DNA of 64,000 bases from Telluria beijingensis. GTDB lineage: Bacteria > Pseudomonadota > Gammaproteobacteria > Burkholderiales > Burkholderiaceae_D. Shown in pieces: positions 41,733-50,920 of this stretch. Location: positions 2,883,387-2,947,386 of the forward strand of contig NZ_CP132480.1 in the NCBI RefSeq assembly GCF_030770395.1. The letters run 5' to 3'. The notes under the pieces were generated by a model, which worked only from the letters and a program-made list of their open reading frames with translations, did not search any database and had not been told where the DNA came from. Both the position numbers and the translations under genes were made by a program. How positions within the stretch are numbered: position 1 is the stretch's first letter; each line of letters opens with the position of its first letter.

Positions 41733-44398
41733 TGGCTACGATCCTGATCGTCGATGACCGTCCCAGCAACCGCAGCTACCTGTCGGCCCTGCTCGGCTAT
41801 ACCGACCACCGGATGCTCGAGGCCGAGGACGGCGCCCAGGCGCTGGCCATCACGCGCGCCGAACGGCCCGACCTGATCATCACCGACATCCTGATGCCGA
41901 CCATGGACGGCTACGAGTTCGTCCAGCAGTTGCGCGCCGATCCCGCGCTGCGCGCGACCCGCGTCATCTTCTTCTCGGCCGTGTATTCGGAGCGCGAGAC
42001 GCTGGCGATGGCGGCGCGCTGCGGCGTGACCACGGTGCTGGGCAAACCGGCCGAGCCGCAACGCATCCTCGAAGCCGTCGCCGCCGAGCTGGGCGTGGCG
42101 CGCGGGGCGCCGGCGCCCAGCCTGCCGCTGGACGAAGAGCGCGACCTGCCGTTCGACCTCTGCGCGCGCCTGTCCGAACTCGAACGCATGTGCATGATGC
42201 TGGTGGGCGAGCGCCGCGTCGAGGCCCTGGCCTGCGCCTTCGTCGACGCCGCGCGGCGCGTGCTCAATGCCGACTGCGTCGCCCTGTGCCTGCTGGCCAG
42301 CACCGAACGCACGGTGCGCCACCTGTGCACGCACGGTGTCGACGGCGGCCTGCTCGAAGACTATGCGCTGCGCGAGAAGGAACTGCCCGGCGTGCTGCTG
42401 CGCGCCCGCGCGCCGCTGCGCCTGGATGGCGACGACGCCCTGCTGGCCACCCTGCCCCAGCACCACCCGGAAGTCGGCCACCTGCTCGGCCTGCAGGTGC
42501 ACGACCTGCAGCATCCGCTCGGCTGGCTGTATTGCACCCGGCGCGTCGGCGCGGCGCCGTTCTCGGACGAGGAAGAACGCTGGGCCACGGCGCTGGCGGC
42601 CCAGCTGGCGGTGGCCTATGAAAACCTGAACCTGTACGAAGTCGTGCAGCGCCATGCGGCCCAGTTGCAGCTCGAGGCCATCGCGCGCGCCGACACCGAC
42701 GCCGCCCTGCGCGACAGCGAGCACCGGCTGGAACTGGCGCGCCAGGTGTTCGACAGCACGCAGGAGGCGATCCTGATGACCGACGCCGACGCGCGCATCG
42801 TGGCCGTCAATCCGGCCTTCGAAGAGATCACCGGCTTCCTCGAATCCGAGGTGGTCGGCCGCAGCCCCTCGATGCTGCGCTCGGGCCGCCACGATCCCGG
42901 CTTCTACCGCGCGATGTGGGAGTGCCTGGAAAAGGACGGCCAGTGGCGCGGCGAGGTCTGGAACCGCCGCAAGAACGGCGAGATCTACCCCGAGCGCACC
43001 AGCCTGAGCGTGGTGCGCAACGACGCCGGCGAGATCACCGCCTATGTCTCGGTGTCGACCGACCTGTCGGCCCTGAAGGCGGCCCACCACCAGCTCGATT
43101 TCCTGGCCAACCACGACGCACTGACCCTGCTGCCGAACCGCTCGCTGTTCAACGACCGCATGCAGCAGGCGCTGGCCGCGGCGCGCCAGGACGCCAGCCA
43201 GGTGGCCCTGCTGCTGTTCAACGTCGACCGCCTGTCGCGCATCAACGATAGCCTCGGCCACGCGGCCGGCGACGCCGTGCTGCGCGAAGTCGCGCGCCGC
43301 GCCAGCGAGGTGGCCGGCCCGACCGACACCGTGGCGCGCCTGTCGGGCGACGAATTCGTGCTGCTCCTGACCAGCTTCGACGACACCGACGACGTGATCT
43401 ACACGGCCCAGCGCCTGATCGACGCCATGTCCCAGCCACACCCGGTGGATGGGCACGACGTGGTGGTCACCGGCAGCATCGGGATCAGCGTCTACCCGCG
43501 CGACGGCGACGCACCGGGCGACCTGCTCAAGGCGGCCGACGCCGCGCTGACCCACGTGAAGGATTCGGGCCGCAACGGCTTCCGGTTCTTCAAGGGCGAG
43601 ATGAACGCCGAGGCGCTGCGCTGGCTGGCGCTGGAAACGCGCCTGCGGCGCGCGATCGAGCGCGACGAACTGTCGCTGCACTACCAGCCGCAGGTCTCGC
43701 TGACCGATGGCCGCGTGGTCGGCATGGAAGCCCTGCTGCGCTGGCGCAGCGAAGAAATCGGCCCGGTCTCGCCCGCCGACTTCATCCCTCTGGCCGAGGA
43801 CACGGGCCTGATCCACCCGATCGGCGAATGGGTGATCCGCCAGGCCTGCCGCCAGAACAAGGCCTGGCAAGACGCCGGCCTGGCGCCGGTGCGGGTCGCG
43901 GTGAATGTTTCGGCCAGCCAGTTCAAGGCCGGCACCGTGGCGCAAGTCGTGCGCGCCGCCCTGCAGGACAGTGGCCTGGCCCCGCGCTGGCTCGAGGTCG
44001 AACTGACCGAGAGCGTGATGCTGGGCGACAGCGCGGCGGCCGAGGCGCAAATGGCCGAACTGCGCGCGCTGGGGGTATCGCTGTCGCTGGACGACTTCGG
44101 CACCGGCTACTCGTCGCTCGGCTACCTGTCGCGCTTCCCGCTCGACAAACTCAAGATCGACCAGACCTTCGTGCGCAATATCGCCACCGAACAGCGCAGC
44201 GCCGCCATCGCCCAGGCCACCATTGCCCTGGCCCAGGGCCTGTCGCTGGCGGTGGTCGCCGAAGGGGTGGAAACGGTCGGCCAGCGCGATTTTCTCGGCT
44301 CCCTCGGCTGTGACGTATTGCAGGGCTATCTGTACGGGCGGCCGATGCCGGCCGACGAGATGGCCCGGCTGCTGGCGACGGGGCGGGTGGTCCTTTAG
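41732..44398 (+). CDS. REC-GAF-PAS-GGDEF-EAL cyclic-di-GMP signalling protein
   Basis: The 888-residue protein holds, in order: a receiver (about 1-120; phospho-acceptor Asp in IITDILMPTMDGYEF), a GAF domain (about 150-300), a PAS domain (about 335-450), GGDEF (about 460-620) and EAL (about 635-885). The cyclase motif reads SGDEF with no RxxD inhibitory site (GPTD instead), so cyclase activity is uncertain. The phosphodiesterase domain looks intact: GMEALLRW, VNVSASQF, ELTESVM, DDFGTGYSSLGYL and VAEGVET. It likely degrades c-di-GMP in response to phosphorylation and a small ligand. Cytoplasmic; no partner kinase gene is adjacent. Confidence 0.92.
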   Translation: MATILIVDDRPSNRSYLSALLGYTDHRMLEAEDGAQALAITRAERPDLIITDILMPTMDGYEFVQQLRADPALRATRVIFFSAVYSERETLAMAARCGVTTVLGKPAEPQRILEAVAAELGVARGAPAPSLPLDEERDLPFDLCARLSELERMCMMLVGERRVEALACAFVDAARRVLNADCVALCLLASTERTVRHLCTHGVDGGLLEDYALREKELPGVLLRARAPLRLDGDDALLATLPQHHPEVGHLLGLQVHDLQHPLGWLYCTRRVGAAPFSDEEERWATALAAQLAVAYENLNLYEVVQRHAAQLQLEAIARADTDAALRDSEHRLELARQVFDSTQEAILMTDADARIVAVNPAFEEITGFLESEVVGRSPSMLRSGRHDPGFYRAMWECLEKDGQWRGEVWNRRKNGEIYPERTSLSVVRNDAGEITAYVSVSTDLSALKAAHHQLDFLANHDALTLLPNRSLFNDRMQQALAAARQDASQVALLLFNVDRLSRINDSLGHAAGDAVLREVARRASEVAGPTDTVARLSGDEFVLLLTSFDDTDDVIYTAQRLIDAMSQPHPVDGHDVVVTGSIGISVYPRDGDAPGDLLKAADAALTHVKDSGRNGFRFFKGEMNAEALRWLALETRLRRAIERDELSLHYQPQVSLTDGRVVGMEALLRWRSEEIGPVSPADFIPLAEDTGLIHPIGEWVIRQACRQNKAWQDAGLAPVRVAVNVSASQFKAGTVAQVVRAALQDSGLAPRWLEVELTESVMLGDSAAAEAQMAELRALGVSLSLDDFGTGYSSLGYLSRFPLDKLKIDQTFVRNIATEQRSAAIAQATIALAQGLSLAVVAEGVETVGQRDFLGSLGCDVLQGYLYGRPMPADEMARLLATGRVVL

Positions 44399-44473
44399 GC
44401 CAATCTTAAGCTCAGCCGTGCCCGCCCTTGCGCCATGTAGAATGCAATCAACAAGTCATCCGGAAACTACTGA

Positions 44474-47386
44474 ATGAGCAACAACTTCACGCGCGGCCTG
44501 CCCTTGCTGGTATTGGCCGCGGCCCTGGGACTGTCCCCGCTGGCGCATGGCGCGCCGCAGGCAGGCCAGGCGCAGGAGCAGTTACCAGCGCTGCAGATGG
44601 ATGCGCCGATCCCGGTCGGCCCGCAGGTCAAGGTCGGCAAGCTCGATAACGGCCTGACCTATTACATCCAGCGCAATGCGCGCCCCGAACGCAAGCTCGA
44701 ACTGCGCCTGGTGGTCAAGGCCGGCTCGATCCTCGAAGACGAAGACCAGCGCGGCCTGGCCCACTTCGTCGAGCACATGGCCTTCAACGGCACCACCAAC
44801 TTCCGCAAGCACGAGCTGGTGTCCTACCTGCAGTCGATCGGCGTGGGCTTCGGCGCCGACCTGAACGCGTACACCTCGTTCGACGAGACCGTCTACATCC
44901 TCCCCATCCCGACCGACAAGCCCGAGAACGTGACCAAGGCGTTCCAGGTGCTCGAGGACTGGGCCCACGGCGTGCGCTTCGACGACGACGCGATCGAGAA
45001 GGAACGCGGCATCGTGCTGGAAGAGCTCCGCCTGGGCAAGGGCGCTTCGGACCGCATGGGCAAGCAGATCTATCCGCGCCTGTTCAATGGCTCGAAGTAT
45101 GCCGAACGGCTGCCGATCGGCCGTGAAGACGTGTTAAGGAATTTCAAGCCCGACGCCCTGAAGCGCTTCTACCGCGACTGGTACCGCCCCGACCTGATGG
45201 CGGTGGTGGTGGTCGGCGACGTCGATCCGGCGCGCGCCGAGCGCCTGGTGAAGCAGCATTTTGCGCGCCTGAAAAACCCGGCCAATCCGCGCCCGCGCGA
45301 GTACGCCACGATTCCCGCGCGCGCCGACACCGAGGCGCTGGTCGTGACGGACCCGGAAGCCAATGGCAACGCGGTATTGATCCGCTATCCGGTGCAGCCA
45401 GTGCGCGAACTGGGCACCATCGGCGCCTACCGCGAAGAGCTGGTGCAGTCGCTGTTCGGCACCATGCTCAACCAGCGCCTGGCGGAACTGTCGCAGTTGC
45501 CGGACGCGCCCTACCTGGGCGCCAGCAGCTCGCTGGGCAAGCTGACCCCGCGCTACCATTCGTACAATTCGTCGGCCGCCATCGGCCCGCGCGGCGCCCT
45601 GCCGGCGATCGCGGCACTGGTCCAGGAAAACGAGCGCGCGCGCCAGCACGGCTTCGGCGAACAGGAACTCGAGCGGGCCAAGAAGAACCTGATGCGCAGC
45701 TACGAGCAGGCCTGGCTCGAGCGCGCCAAGAGCGATTCGGGCAGCTACGCCGCCGAATACATCCGCAACTTCCTGCAGGACGAAGCCATTCCCGGCATCG
45801 AGACCGAGTACCGCTATGTGCAGCAGCTGGTGCCGGGCATTTCGCTCGACGAGATGAATGGCTATGCGCGCCGCACCATCCCGGCGGATTCGGGCAAGCT
45901 GGTGCTGTACACCGGCGTCGGCAAGCCGAATGCGCCCGACGCCCCGACCGGCGAGCAACTGCTGGCGGCGGTCAGCGAGGCCGCGCGCAAGCCGGTCGAA
46001 CGGCAGGACGAAAAACTGCTGGCGACGCGCCTGATGGAGCGGCCGGCGCAGCCGGGCAAGATCACGTCGGAGCAGCACGACAAGGCGCTGGGCCTGACCC
46101 GCCTGACCCTGTCGAACGGCGTCAAGGTGATCCTGAAGCCCACGGACTTCCGCAACGACCAGGTGATGCTGAGCGCGGCCCGTCCGGGCGGCCAGAGCCT
46201 GTTCCCCGACCAGGACATCCTCAACGCGCGCTTCTCGAACGCGATCGTGGCCAGCATGGGCACGCGCGATTTCACCCCGCTCGACATGCGCAAGATCCTG
46301 GCCGGCAAGGCGGCCACCGTGACCGTAGGCCTGGGCAGCTATACCGACGTGATCGCGGGCGCCTCGGGCGCCACCGACGTCGAGACCATGCTGCAGCTGC
46401 TGTGGCTGAAGTTCGCCGAGGTGCGCCGCGACGAGGATTTGTTCCACGCCTATATCGACAAGCAGGCCGAGATCGCGCGCAACCAGAGCAGCCTGCCGGG
46501 CCGCTACTTCAACGACGCGCTGGTCTCGGCGCTGTACAACAACCACCCGCGGGCGCCGCGCACGCTGGACGCCGCCGAATACGCCAGGATCGACCTCGAT
46601 CGCAGCATCGACATCTTCCGCCAGCGCTTCTCGAGCGCCAAGGACCTGACTTTCATTTTGGTCGGCAGCTTCGACGAACAGAAGATCCGGCCGCTGCTGG
46701 CGACCTATCTCGGCACCCTGCCGACGCCGGACATCCCGGTCGCCTTCCGCGACGTCGGCCTGCGCCCGGCGACCGGCATCGTCAAGCGCGAGGTGCGCAG
46801 CGGCTCCGAGCCGAAGAGCACGATCGCGCTCAACTTCACCGGCCCGGCCGAGTTCTCGGACGCCGAGCAGCTGCGCCTGTCGGCGCTGATCGAAGTGACG
46901 AACCTGCGCATCATCGAGGTGCTGCGTGAAAAGATGGCGATGATCTATGGCGGCGGCGCCAGCGGCACGCTGAGCAAGATCCCGTACGGGAACTACTCGG
47001 TCGGCATCAGCCTGCCGACCGGGCCGGAACACGTGGACAAGGTGATCGCCGCGACCTTCGCCGAGATCGCGCGGCTACAGGAAAAAGGCCCGGACGCGGC
47101 CGAACTGGACAAGGTGAAGACCGGCTGGATCCAGAACCACCGGCGCTCGCTGCGCGAGAATGGCTACTGGGTGGCGAACCTGCAGTCGGCGCTGACCGAA
47201 GGGACCGATCCGGCCGCGATTCTTTCCGTCGAAAAGCAGGTGCAGGCCCTGACGGCCGACGACATCAAGGCGGCGGCGCGGCGCTATTTCGACACGAAGA
47301 ATTATGTGCAGGTGGTGCTCAATCCCGAGACGCAGGCCGCGGCCAAGGTGGCCAAGGCTGCCGGCAAGCCGGCGACCGGTTCTTGA
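44474..47386 (+). CDS. Exported M16-family zinc metallopeptidase (PqqL-like)
   Basis: The 970-residue product has a signal peptide (LLVLAAALGLSPLAHGAP) and two M16 halves. The N-terminal half carries the inverted zinc motif H97-F-V-E100-H101 (GLAHFVEHMAFNGT) and the downstream Glu in ERGIVLEELRLGKG. The C-terminal inactive half contains VKREVRSGSEPKSTIALNF and LREKMAMIYGGGAS. Length and layout match periplasmic PqqL-type peptidases rather than mitochondrial-type processing peptidases. It separates ribE-ribD from ribB-ribH on the opposite strand. Confidence 0.92.
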   Translation: MSNNFTRGLPLLVLAAALGLSPLAHGAPQAGQAQEQLPALQMDAPIPVGPQVKVGKLDNGLTYYIQRNARPERKLELRLVVKAGSILEDEDQRGLAHFVEHMAFNGTTNFRKHELVSYLQSIGVGFGADLNAYTSFDETVYILPIPTDKPENVTKAFQVLEDWAHGVRFDDDAIEKERGIVLEELRLGKGASDRMGKQIYPRLFNGSKYAERLPIGREDVLRNFKPDALKRFYRDWYRPDLMAVVVVGDVDPARAERLVKQHFARLKNPANPRPREYATIPARADTEALVVTDPEANGNAVLIRYPVQPVRELGTIGAYREELVQSLFGTMLNQRLAELSQLPDAPYLGASSSLGKLTPRYHSYNSSAAIGPRGALPAIAALVQENERARQHGFGEQELERAKKNLMRSYEQAWLERAKSDSGSYAAEYIRNFLQDEAIPGIETEYRYVQQLVPGISLDEMNGYARRTIPADSGKLVLYTGVGKPNAPDAPTGEQLLAAVSEAARKPVERQDEKLLATRLMERPAQPGKITSEQHDKALGLTRLTLSNGVKVILKPTDFRNDQVMLSAARPGGQSLFPDQDILNARFSNAIVASMGTRDFTPLDMRKILAGKAATVTVGLGSYTDVIAGASGATDVETMLQLLWLKFAEVRRDEDLFHAYIDKQAEIARNQSSLPGRYFNDALVSALYNNHPRAPRTLDAAEYARIDLDRSIDIFRQRFSSAKDLTFILVGSFDEQKIRPLLATYLGTLPTPDIPVAFRDVGLRPATGIVKREVRSGSEPKSTIALNFTGPAEFSDAEQLRLSALIEVTNLRIIEVLREKMAMIYGGGASGTLSKIPYGNYSVGISLPTGPEHVDKVIAATFAEIARLQEKGPDAAELDKVKTGWIQNHRRSLRENGYWVANLQSALTEGTDPAAILSVEKQVQALTADDIKAAARRYFDTKNYVQVVLNPETQAAAKVAKAAGKPATGS

Positions 47387-47404
47387 GGCGAACCGCGATC
47401 AGTT

Positions 47405-48031
47405 TCAGCGCGCCGCCGACAGCATGCGCTCGACGTAGCGCGCGATCAGGTCGATCTCGAGGTTGACCTTCGCACCGGCCTTCAGGTGCTTGAGCGTGGT
47501 GACCTCGATCGTGTGCGGGATCAGGTTGATCGAGAAGCGGCACACCTTGTCGCCGTCGGCTTCCAGGTCGGCCACGCGGTTGACGGTCAGCGACACGCCA
47601 TTGACCACCACCGAGCCTTTATAGGCCAAGAACTTGCCCAGCTCGTGGGGCGCGTCGATCACCAGCTCGAACGACTCGCCAACCGGCTCGAAGCTGTGCA
47701 CCACGCCCAGGCCATCGACGTGGCCAGAGACCAGGTGGCCGCCCAGGCGTTCGGCCAGGGTCAGCGCCTTTTCCAGGTTCACTTCGCCGGTTTTTTCAAG
47801 GCCCACCGTTTTGTTCAAGCTCTCCCGCGAGACGTCGACCGTGAACGCCTTGTCGGTTTTCTCGACCACGGTCATGCAGGCGCCGTTGATGGCGATCGAG
47901 TCGCCCAGGGCGACGTCGAGCAGCGGCAACGGGCCGGCATCGACGACCAGGCGCACGCCGGCGTCCAGGCCACCGGCCAGCGGCGCGACGGAAGTGATGT
48001 TGCCGACGGCGGCGACGATTCCAGTAAACAT
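47405..48031 (-). CDS. ribE: Riboflavin synthase alpha subunit
   Basis: The 208-residue protein starts with the canonical MFTGIVAAVG and has two lumazine-binding repeats, each with the pattern GDSIAINGACMTV or GSVVVNGVSLTVN, plus GGHLVSGHVDGLG. It dismutates two 6,7-dimethyl-8-ribityllumazine molecules to riboflavin. It follows ribD by 34 bases on the same strand. Confidence 0.97.
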   Translation of the reverse strand: MFTGIVAAVGNITSVAPLAGGLDAGVRLVVDAGPLPLLDVALGDSIAINGACMTVVEKTDKAFTVDVSRESLNKTVGLEKTGEVNLEKALTLAERLGGHLVSGHVDGLGVVHSFEPVGESFELVIDAPHELGKFLAYKGSVVVNGVSLTVNRVADLEADGDKVCRFSINLIPHTIEVTTLKHLKAGAKVNLEIDLIARYVERMLSAAR

Positions 48032-48065
48032 AGTAATTCCTTCGTGTTGATGTCTTGTTCGGGGG

Positions 48066-49196
48066 TCAGGCGGCCGGTTCGACGAACCTGGCCAGGATGC
48101 GCAGGTCGTCGCCCACGCGCGCCACGTCGTGGAAGCGCAGCTGGCGGCGCTCGCCCAGTCGCTCGAGCGCGGGCAGGTCGAACATGCCCTGTCCCGGCCC
48201 GATGAGGCTTGGCGCCAGGTAGGCCAGCAATTCGTCGACGCAGCCTTCGCGCACCATCGAGGCGTTCAGCTTCGAACCCGCCTCGACGTGCACTTCATTG
48301 ATCTCGCGCCGGCCCAGCTCGCGCATCAGGGCCGGCAGGTCGACCTTGCCATTGGCGTTCGGCAGCATGATCACTTCGTGGCCGGCGGCCTGCAAGGCGG
48401 CCGATTTGTCCTGGTGGTCGACGGCCGCCACGATCCAGCACGGCTCGCCCTGCAGGATGCGGGCATTCACATCGATGTCGAGGCGGCTGTCGACGATCAC
48501 GCGGCGCGGCTGCAAGGGCGTGTCGATGCCGCGCACGGTCAGTTGCGGATCGTCGGCCTTGACGGTGCCGATGCCGGTGACGATCGCGCCGGCGCGGGCA
48601 CGCCAGGCGTGGCCGTCGGCGCGCGCCGCTTCGCCGGTGATCCACTGGCTCTCGCCATTGGTGAGGGCCGTGGCGCCGTCCAGGCTCGCCGCGACCTTCA
48701 GGCGCACCCACGGCAGGCCGCGCACCATGCGCGAGAAGAAGCCGATATTCAGTTCTTGCGCGGCCTCGGCCAGCACGCCGGCCTTGACCTCGATGCCGGC
48801 GGCCTCCAGCTGGGCCAGGCCGCGGCCGGCCACCAGCGGATTCGGGTCGACCATGGCCGCCACCACCCGCCCCAGGCCGGCCCGCACCAGGGCATCGGAA
48901 CACGGCGGCGTGCGGCCGTGGTGGCTGCACGGCTCCAGCGTGACGTAGGCGGTGGCGCCGCGCACGTCGTTGCCGCGCGCCGCGGCGTCGCGCAGCGCCT
49001 GGATCTCTGCATGGGCCTGGCCGGCGGGCTGGGTGTGGCCGGCGCCGATCACGATGCCGTCCCTGACGATCACGCAACCGATGCGCGGATTCGGCGCGGT
49101 GATGTACATGCCGCGCGCCGCCCAGTCCAGGGCCAGGGCCATGCCGTCGGTATCGTTCAGAATCAGTTCGCTGTACGCGCTCGTGTCCGTACTCAT
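48066..49196 (-). CDS. ribD: Bifunctional riboflavin deaminase/reductase RibD
   Basis: The 376-residue protein has an N-terminal zinc deaminase domain (APNPRIGCVIV; HAE in GQAHAEIQAL; PCSHHGRTPPC) and a C-terminal reductase domain (LKVAASLDGATA; SQWITGE; PRRVIVDSRLD; HVEAGSKLNAS). It catalyses the second and third steps of riboflavin synthesis. It lies downstream of the minor pilin genes and ahead of ribE. Confidence 0.97.
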   Translation of the reverse strand: MSTDTSAYSELILNDTDGMALALDWAARGMYITAPNPRIGCVIVRDGIVIGAGHTQPAGQAHAEIQALRDAAARGNDVRGATAYVTLEPCSHHGRTPPCSDALVRAGLGRVVAAMVDPNPLVAGRGLAQLEAAGIEVKAGVLAEAAQELNIGFFSRMVRGLPWVRLKVAASLDGATALTNGESQWITGEAARADGHAWRARAGAIVTGIGTVKADDPQLTVRGIDTPLQPRRVIVDSRLDIDVNARILQGEPCWIVAAVDHQDKSAALQAAGHEVIMLPNANGKVDLPALMRELGRREINEVHVEAGSKLNASMVREGCVDELLAYLAPSLIGPGQGMFDLPALERLGERRQLRFHDVARVGDDLRILARFVEPAA

Positions 49197-49214
49197 GCGG
49201 GTAGTTACCTTGTT

Positions 49215-49784
49215 TCAGGGCGGCGCCGCGGCGCCGTCGCACCCGTCTTCGCGGGCGGGATTGCACAGGCGCGCACGCCCGAGCATATTGATTTTAATAC
49301 GGCGCACCTGTCCGCCGTGGAATAGCGACAGCGTGCCGAGGCGCGAGGCGGCGCCGTTGGTGTCGCTGCAGCTGCGTCCCGCGCCATTGTAGGCGATGTA
49401 CTGCGGCGGCGCAGGGCTGGTGAAGGAATAGCTGACCTGCAAGCCTTCCGGCAGAGGCGCGTGCACGGCCAGGATTTCGTCGTCTTCGCCCGGGCGGCGG
49501 TCGTTGTCGCGGTCGACGTAGACGGTCCAGCCGCGCGACCAGTCGCGGCCCGCCTCGTCGTTGGGCGTGAGCTTGACCCGCTCGTTGCGCGCGATCGCCT
49601 GCGAACGGGTGAGCAGGATCGCGCCGTGCAGGTCGCCGGAGGCCGTGCGCAACTGCTGGCCGCGCAGCAGCTGGTGCAGATTGGGGGCGGCCACCGCCGC
49701 CGTCACCGCGACCATGCCCAGGACGACCACCAGCTCGGCCAGGGACAGGCCGGCGCAACGGCGCCGCTGTATTGCCAACTTCAT
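49215..49784 (-). CDS. fimT: GspH/FimT-family minor pseudopilin
   Basis: The ATG at 49784 overlaps the previous gene's stop by 4 bases (ATGA), supporting this start over the TTG two codons upstream. The 189-residue product has a type III prepilin leader: the cleavage Gly then LSLAELVVVLGMVAVTAAVA, with Glu at mature position 5. A GspH-like domain follows (LTRSQAIARNERVKL; GWTVYVDRDNDRRPGEDDE; YIAYNGAGRS). It would sit at the tip of a type IV pilus as part of the minor pilin complex. Confidence 0.85.
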   Translation of the reverse strand: MKLAIQRRRCAGLSLAELVVVLGMVAVTAAVAAPNLHQLLRGQQLRTASGDLHGAILLTRSQAIARNERVKLTPNDEAGRDWSRGWTVYVDRDNDRRPGEDDEILAVHAPLPEGLQVSYSFTSPAPPQYIAYNGAGRSCSDTNGAASRLGTLSLFHGGQVRRIKINMLGRARLCNPAREDGCDGAAAPP

Positions 49785-50242
49785 GGCCAACAGCGTGGAG
49801 AGGGCCCGCTGGCCGTTTGCCGGCCGGTGCTGTCGAGCGTGAGTGTGCCGCAGTCAGGGTCGACGAATCCGGTGTCGACATTGGCCGTTCCGGGCCGGGC
49901 GCGCAATTCGATGCAGTGGGCGATGTCCTGGCCTGGGCAGGCATAACCATCCAGCTCGTAGGCGCTGGCGGCGGCGCTGCTGCCGCTCCAGGCCGGGAAC
50001 GGACCGGCATCGCCGCTATCGCCATCCTCCGCCTCGATCGAGAACGCCAGGTAGGTATGGTGCAGGGCCCGGTGCTGTTCCTGGCGCTGCATCGTGTCCA
50101 GCAGCGCGAGCTGGGCTTCCAGTCGGCGCGCCTTGGCCATCTGGCGCGCATACGAGGGATAGGCGGTCGCCGCCAGGATGCCGAGGATGGCCAGCACGGC
50201 CAGCAACTCGACCAGCGTGAACCCGTGAGCGCGCCGTGTCAT
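49781..50242 (-). CDS. pilE: PilE-like type IV pilin
   Basis: The ATG at 50242 overlaps the pilX stop by 4 bases. The 153-residue product has a prepilin leader and N-terminal helix, GFTLVELLAVLAILGILAAT, with Glu5, followed by a globular domain with two Cys (YACPGQDIAHC) and a C-terminal DPDCGTLTLDSTG motif typical of PilE-like minor pilins. It belongs to the pilV-pilW-pilX-pilE-fimT set. Confidence 0.88.
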   Translation of the reverse strand: MTRRAHGFTLVELLAVLAILGILAATAYPSYARQMAKARRLEAQLALLDTMQRQEQHRALHHTYLAFSIEAEDGDSGDAGPFPAWSGSSAAASAYELDGYACPGQDIAHCIELRARPGTANVDTGFVDPDCGTLTLDSTGRQTASGPSPRCWP

Positions 50243-50913
50243 CGCCTGCCCTCCCCTGTCGTGGCGGTCGCCCCGGCGGCGGCCACCGTCTCGCTCCAGT
50301 CGCCCAGTTCGCGCCAGCCGACGCGCCGGCCCGGCAGGCCGCCCGGCGGCTTGCGGTAATAGGCCTGCAGCGCGGCGTGGGTACCGGGCAGGCTGCCGGC
50401 GCCGCGCGCCACGATCCGGTACAGCCGGCCTTCCGGCGATTCCGGCATCAATTCGATCAGGTAACGCGGCGCCTCGATGGGCAGCGCGCCTTCGCCCTCC
50501 GGCAGCATCGCCCCGGTGACGCTGCCGAACGCCAGCGCGGGCCCATCGTCGCCGGCCAGCAAGGCCGGCACCTGGTCCGGATCGGCCGCGAGCGCGCACA
50601 GACCCTGGTAGGGCCGGCCGCCGCCACAGCCGGCGACGAAGGCGTCGGCGCTGCCGCCGGCGATGGCGTTGGCGCGCGCCGAACCTGGCTCCGCGCCGCC
50701 TTCGATGTCGCGTTCGGCGTCCAGCAGCGCGGCGTCGGCCATCTGCAGCGCCAGCAGGCGGTCGCGTTCATGGGCGGCGGCGCGCGCGCCTTGCAGGGCG
50801 CCGCGGGTCGAGGCGATGCCGGTCATCAGCACCGCCAGCATCAGGATCAGGGCGGTCAGGAGCGCAATGCCGTCTTGCCGCTGCCGGCGCGGTGCTGGAT
50901 ACGAAGTCGCCAT
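50239..50913 (-). CDS. pilX: PilX-like minor pilin assembly protein
   Basis: The 224-residue protein begins with a PilX N-terminal domain: RQDGIALLTALILMLAVLMT, lacking Glu5 as usual for PilX/GspK-type proteins. Later features include LQMADAALLDAERDI and a C-terminal pilX-type region with RYLIELMPES and VARGAGSLPGTHAALQAYY. It starts 7 bases after pilW and overlaps pilE. Confidence 0.88.
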   Translation of the reverse strand: MATSYPAPRRQRQDGIALLTALILMLAVLMTGIASTRGALQGARAAAHERDRLLALQMADAALLDAERDIEGGAEPGSARANAIAGGSADAFVAGCGGGRPYQGLCALAADPDQVPALLAGDDGPALAFGSVTGAMLPEGEGALPIEAPRYLIELMPESPEGRLYRIVARGAGSLPGTHAALQAYYRKPPGGLPGRRVGWRELGDWSETVAAAGATATTGEGRR

Positions 50914-50920
50914 GCGCGCC

